From Schaalia sp. 19OD2882 (GTDB taxonomy: Bacteria > Actinomycetota > Actinomycetes > Actinomycetales > Actinomycetaceae), in assembly GCF_018986735.1 (NCBI RefSeq), contig NZ_CP065521.1:1860001-1924000 (forward strand): a stretch of DNA of 64,000 nucleotides, given 5' to 3'. The notes beneath the pieces are model-generated. The model did no database searches and had not been told where the DNA came from. It was given only the letters and a program-made list of their open reading frames with translations. Made by a program: the position numbers and the translations under genes. Positions 62,154-64,000 of the stretch are shown here, piece by piece; position 1 is the stretch's first letter; each line of letters opens with the position of its first letter.

Positions 62154-62449
62154 CAGTCCTCCTGAAGGATCTGCGGGACGAGGAACATGCCGTCCTCGCT
62201 GGCGGGGGCCTGGGCCAGGACCTCGTCGCGGTCCAGGGTCGGGCCGACCACGTCGGCGCGCCACACATTCGACAGGGGAATCGGGTGCGAGGTGGCCGGA
62301 ATGTCCGGGGTGGCGACCTCGGAGACCTTCGCCACCGCGGAGGCGATGACGTCGAGTTCACCGGCGATGCGGGTGATCTCCTCGGGGGTCAGGGCGATGT
62401 GGGCCAGCCCCGCGACGCGGGCGACCTCGTCAGTACTGATGCGAGACAT
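62153..62449 (-). CDS. gatC: Asp-tRNA(Asn)/Glu-tRNA(Gln) amidotransferase subunit C
   Basis: 98 residues. Gat[21 protein letters not shown] at the N-terminus and a conserved [10 protein letters not shown] near residue 58-67. It links GatA and GatB. A TAGGCT lies -13 to -8 from the ATG (leaderless type). Confidence 0.95.
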   Translation of the reverse strand: MSRISTDEVARVAGLAHIALTPEEITRIAGELDVIASAVAKVSEVATPDIPATSHPIPLSNVWRADVVGPTLDRDEVLAQAPASEDGMFLVPQILQED

Positions 62450-62456
62450 GGTCGAA

Positions 62457-62462
62457 AGCCTA
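62457..62462 (-). promoter_or_regulatory. Leaderless-type -10 of the gatCAB operon
   Basis: TAGGCT on the minus strand (62462-62457), seven bases from the gatC ATG. Confidence 0.5.
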
Positions 62463-62513
62463 CCCGCCTCGCGGCTGCCCGGGCCCCGCCCGGCACCCCG
62501 GCGGGCCCCCCAC

Positions 62514-62525
62514 TAGGCTGTCGCC
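62514..62525 (+). promoter_or_regulatory. Leaderless-type -10 of the PLD gene
   Basis: TAGGCT at 62514-62519, -12 to -7 from the ATG at 62526. Confidence 0.5.
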
Positions 62526-63791
62526 ATGAAGTGGCGTCCCTCAGCGATCCTGTCCCCCCGGGCCATCACCGTGGTCAAGAACGCCGGCAAGGCCCTGGTG
62601 GCCGCGCAGGTCGCCGCACTGGTCACCGTGCACCTCGTCGACCACGTGCGCAAGCAACGTGTGCCCGGCGGACGTCACGGATTCCCCACCCTGCCCCCGG
62701 CGGACACCCCGATCGCGCACAATGTCGTGCGCACCTACACCGAAGGGCACTCCCTGTACGCGGACATGCTGGCCGAGATCGAGTCGGCGAAGAAGTACGT
62801 CTACTTCGAGACCTTCATCTGGCGTTCGGACGAATGGGGGCAGCGTTTCAAGGACGCCCTGGTGGCAGCTGCCAGGCGCGGGGTGGAGGTCCACGCCATC
62901 TACGACGGTTTCGCCGTGCTCAACCAGCGTCTGGCCTTCTACAGTTTCCCGGACCTGCCCCACCTGCACATCCTCCGCTTCCCCGTCTTCCGCCCGGGGA
63001 TGCTCACCCTGAACCTTCGGCGAACCGGGCGAGACCACCGCAAGATCCTCGTCGTGGACGGCGCAGTGGGTTTCGTGGGCGGATACAACATCGGCAACCC
63101 CTTCGCCAACGAGTGGCGGGACACCCACGTGCGGGTCAGCGGTGACGCCGTGTGGGAGTTGGAGAACGGGTTCATCGACTTTTGGAACCACTTCAGGAAG
63201 CGTCACCACCCGGTCCTGGCCGACATCGGCGCCAAACAGTGGGCCGCCGAGGTCACCGCCGCCTTCAACATGCCCAACCGGATCCTCTACCCGGTGCGGG
63301 GCCTGTACGTGGACGCCATCGAGAGGGCCACCCACCACGTCCTCATCACCCAGGCCTACTTCATCCCCGACAGGGAGATCCTCGGCGCTCTCAAGGCCGC
63401 CGCCGGGCGAGGGGTTCGCGTGAAGGTCCTCATCCCCGAGTTCTCCAACCACATCCTGGCCGACTGGGTGGCCCGCCCCTACTACGGGGAGCTGCTGCGT
63501 GAGGGCATCGAGATCTGGCTGTACCAGCACGCCATGGTCCACTCCAAGACGATGACGGTGGACGGGGTGTGGTCCACCGTGGGTACGGCCAACATCGACC
63601 GCCTGTCCCTCATGGGCAACTACGAGGTGAACATGCAGTTCTTCTCCCCGGAACTGGCCGCGCGCATGGAACAGGTCTTCGACAACGACCTGACCACGGC
63701 CCGACGCCTCACCATCGAGGAGTGGGACGCCCGCAGTTGGGCCACGCGGATCCTGGAGCAATTGGTCCAGCCCTTCCAGGTCGTCGTCTGA
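62526..63791 (+). CDS. Cardiolipin-synthase-like phospholipase D family protein
   Basis: 421 residues. Signal/membrane segment (about 17-37, AGKALVAAQVAALVTVHLV) then two HKD motifs: RDHRKILVVDG near residue 178 and MVHSKTMTVDG near 339. NPFANEWRDTHVRV and NIDRLSLMGNYEVN are typical of the ClsA/ClsB type. It probably transfers phosphatidyl groups. The substrate could differ (cardiolipin or other phospholipid). Confidence 0.88.
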   Translation: MKWRPSAILSPRAITVVKNAGKALVAAQVAALVTVHLVDHVRKQRVPGGRHGFPTLPPADTPIAHNVVRTYTEGHSLYADMLAEIESAKKYVYFETFIWRSDEWGQRFKDALVAAARRGVEVHAIYDGFAVLNQRLAFYSFPDLPHLHILRFPVFRPGMLTLNLRRTGRDHRKILVVDGAVGFVGGYNIGNPFANEWRDTHVRVSGDAVWELENGFIDFWNHFRKRHHPVLADIGAKQWAAEVTAAFNMPNRILYPVRGLYVDAIERATHHVLITQAYFIPDREILGALKAAAGRGVRVKVLIPEFSNHILADWVARPYYGELLREGIEIWLYQHAMVHSKTMTVDGVWSTVGTANIDRLSLMGNYEVNMQFFSPELAARMEQVFDNDLTTARRLTIEEWDARSWATRILEQLVQPFQVVV

Positions 63792-63801
63792 AACCCCACG
63801 G

Positions 63802-64000
<199 letters not shown>

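Overview
The window is a high-GC chromosomal segment from an actinobacterium, most likely of the Actinomycetaceae (Actinomyces/Schaalia-like). This rests on GC-rich codon use, a 16S-23S-5S operon with no tRNA in the spacer, a DtxR/IdeR-type iron box, an SKI2-like helicase with a DUF3516-type C-terminus, and many genes whose -10 element lies directly upstream of the ATG (leaderless style). The genus is an inference.

Region 1 (1-10938) is a polymorphic-toxin island. A 1987-residue Rhs/YD-repeat protein on the minus strand carries a HINT autoprocessing domain and a C-terminal deaminase-like toxin tip (HAE plus PC-x6-C). It is followed by an overlapping DUF416-like immunity gene. Downstream lies an orphan copy of the HINT-end/toxin tip with its own immunity gene; this tip is disabled by a one-base shift at a homopolymer and by a HINT deletion. 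A truncated third immunity start, a pentapeptide-like repeat protein, and one intact plus two decayed copies of an unrecognised plus-strand TPR-like gene alternate with these. The island looks built by repeated duplication of one module: TPR-like gene (+), immunity (-), toxin tip (-).

Region 2 (11027-25972) is mostly core: DUF3516 helicase, YbaK deacylase, YccF membrane protein, YggS PLP protein, a lipoate ligase with its accessory domain at the N-terminus, a secreted CWB2/NlpC-P60 cell-wall protein, a D-lyxose isomerase behind a double palindromic operator, citramalate synthase with a frameshifted C-terminus, ilvD and a CPBP protease. Region 3 (26154-37672) has a MetE-like methyltransferase, a GATase, an iron-box-controlled ABC pair (IrtAB/YbtPQ-like), ilvE, and a TPP-riboswitch operon (kinase, NMT1/THI5 lipoprotein, fused permease-ATPase, decayed second binding protein).

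Region 4 (37706-42371) is leuB-ilvC-ilvN-ilvB with an upstream Leu/Val-rich leader peptide and hairpin, i.e. an attenuator. With ilvD, cimA and ilvE this makes a near-complete branched-chain amino-acid set within about 21 kb. Region 5 (42579-52801) holds an AspT/YidE-type transporter, a ThrE exporter, the rrn operon with its promoter, and an ACT-domain malic enzyme. Region 6 (52908-59133) is a monosaccharide ABC operon divergent from a ROK regulator that overlaps a lone FrcA/XylG-like ATPase, with a tandem operator-like repeat between them. Region 7 (59149-64000) is gatCAB, a cardiolipin-synthase-like PLD protein and the 3' end of ligA.
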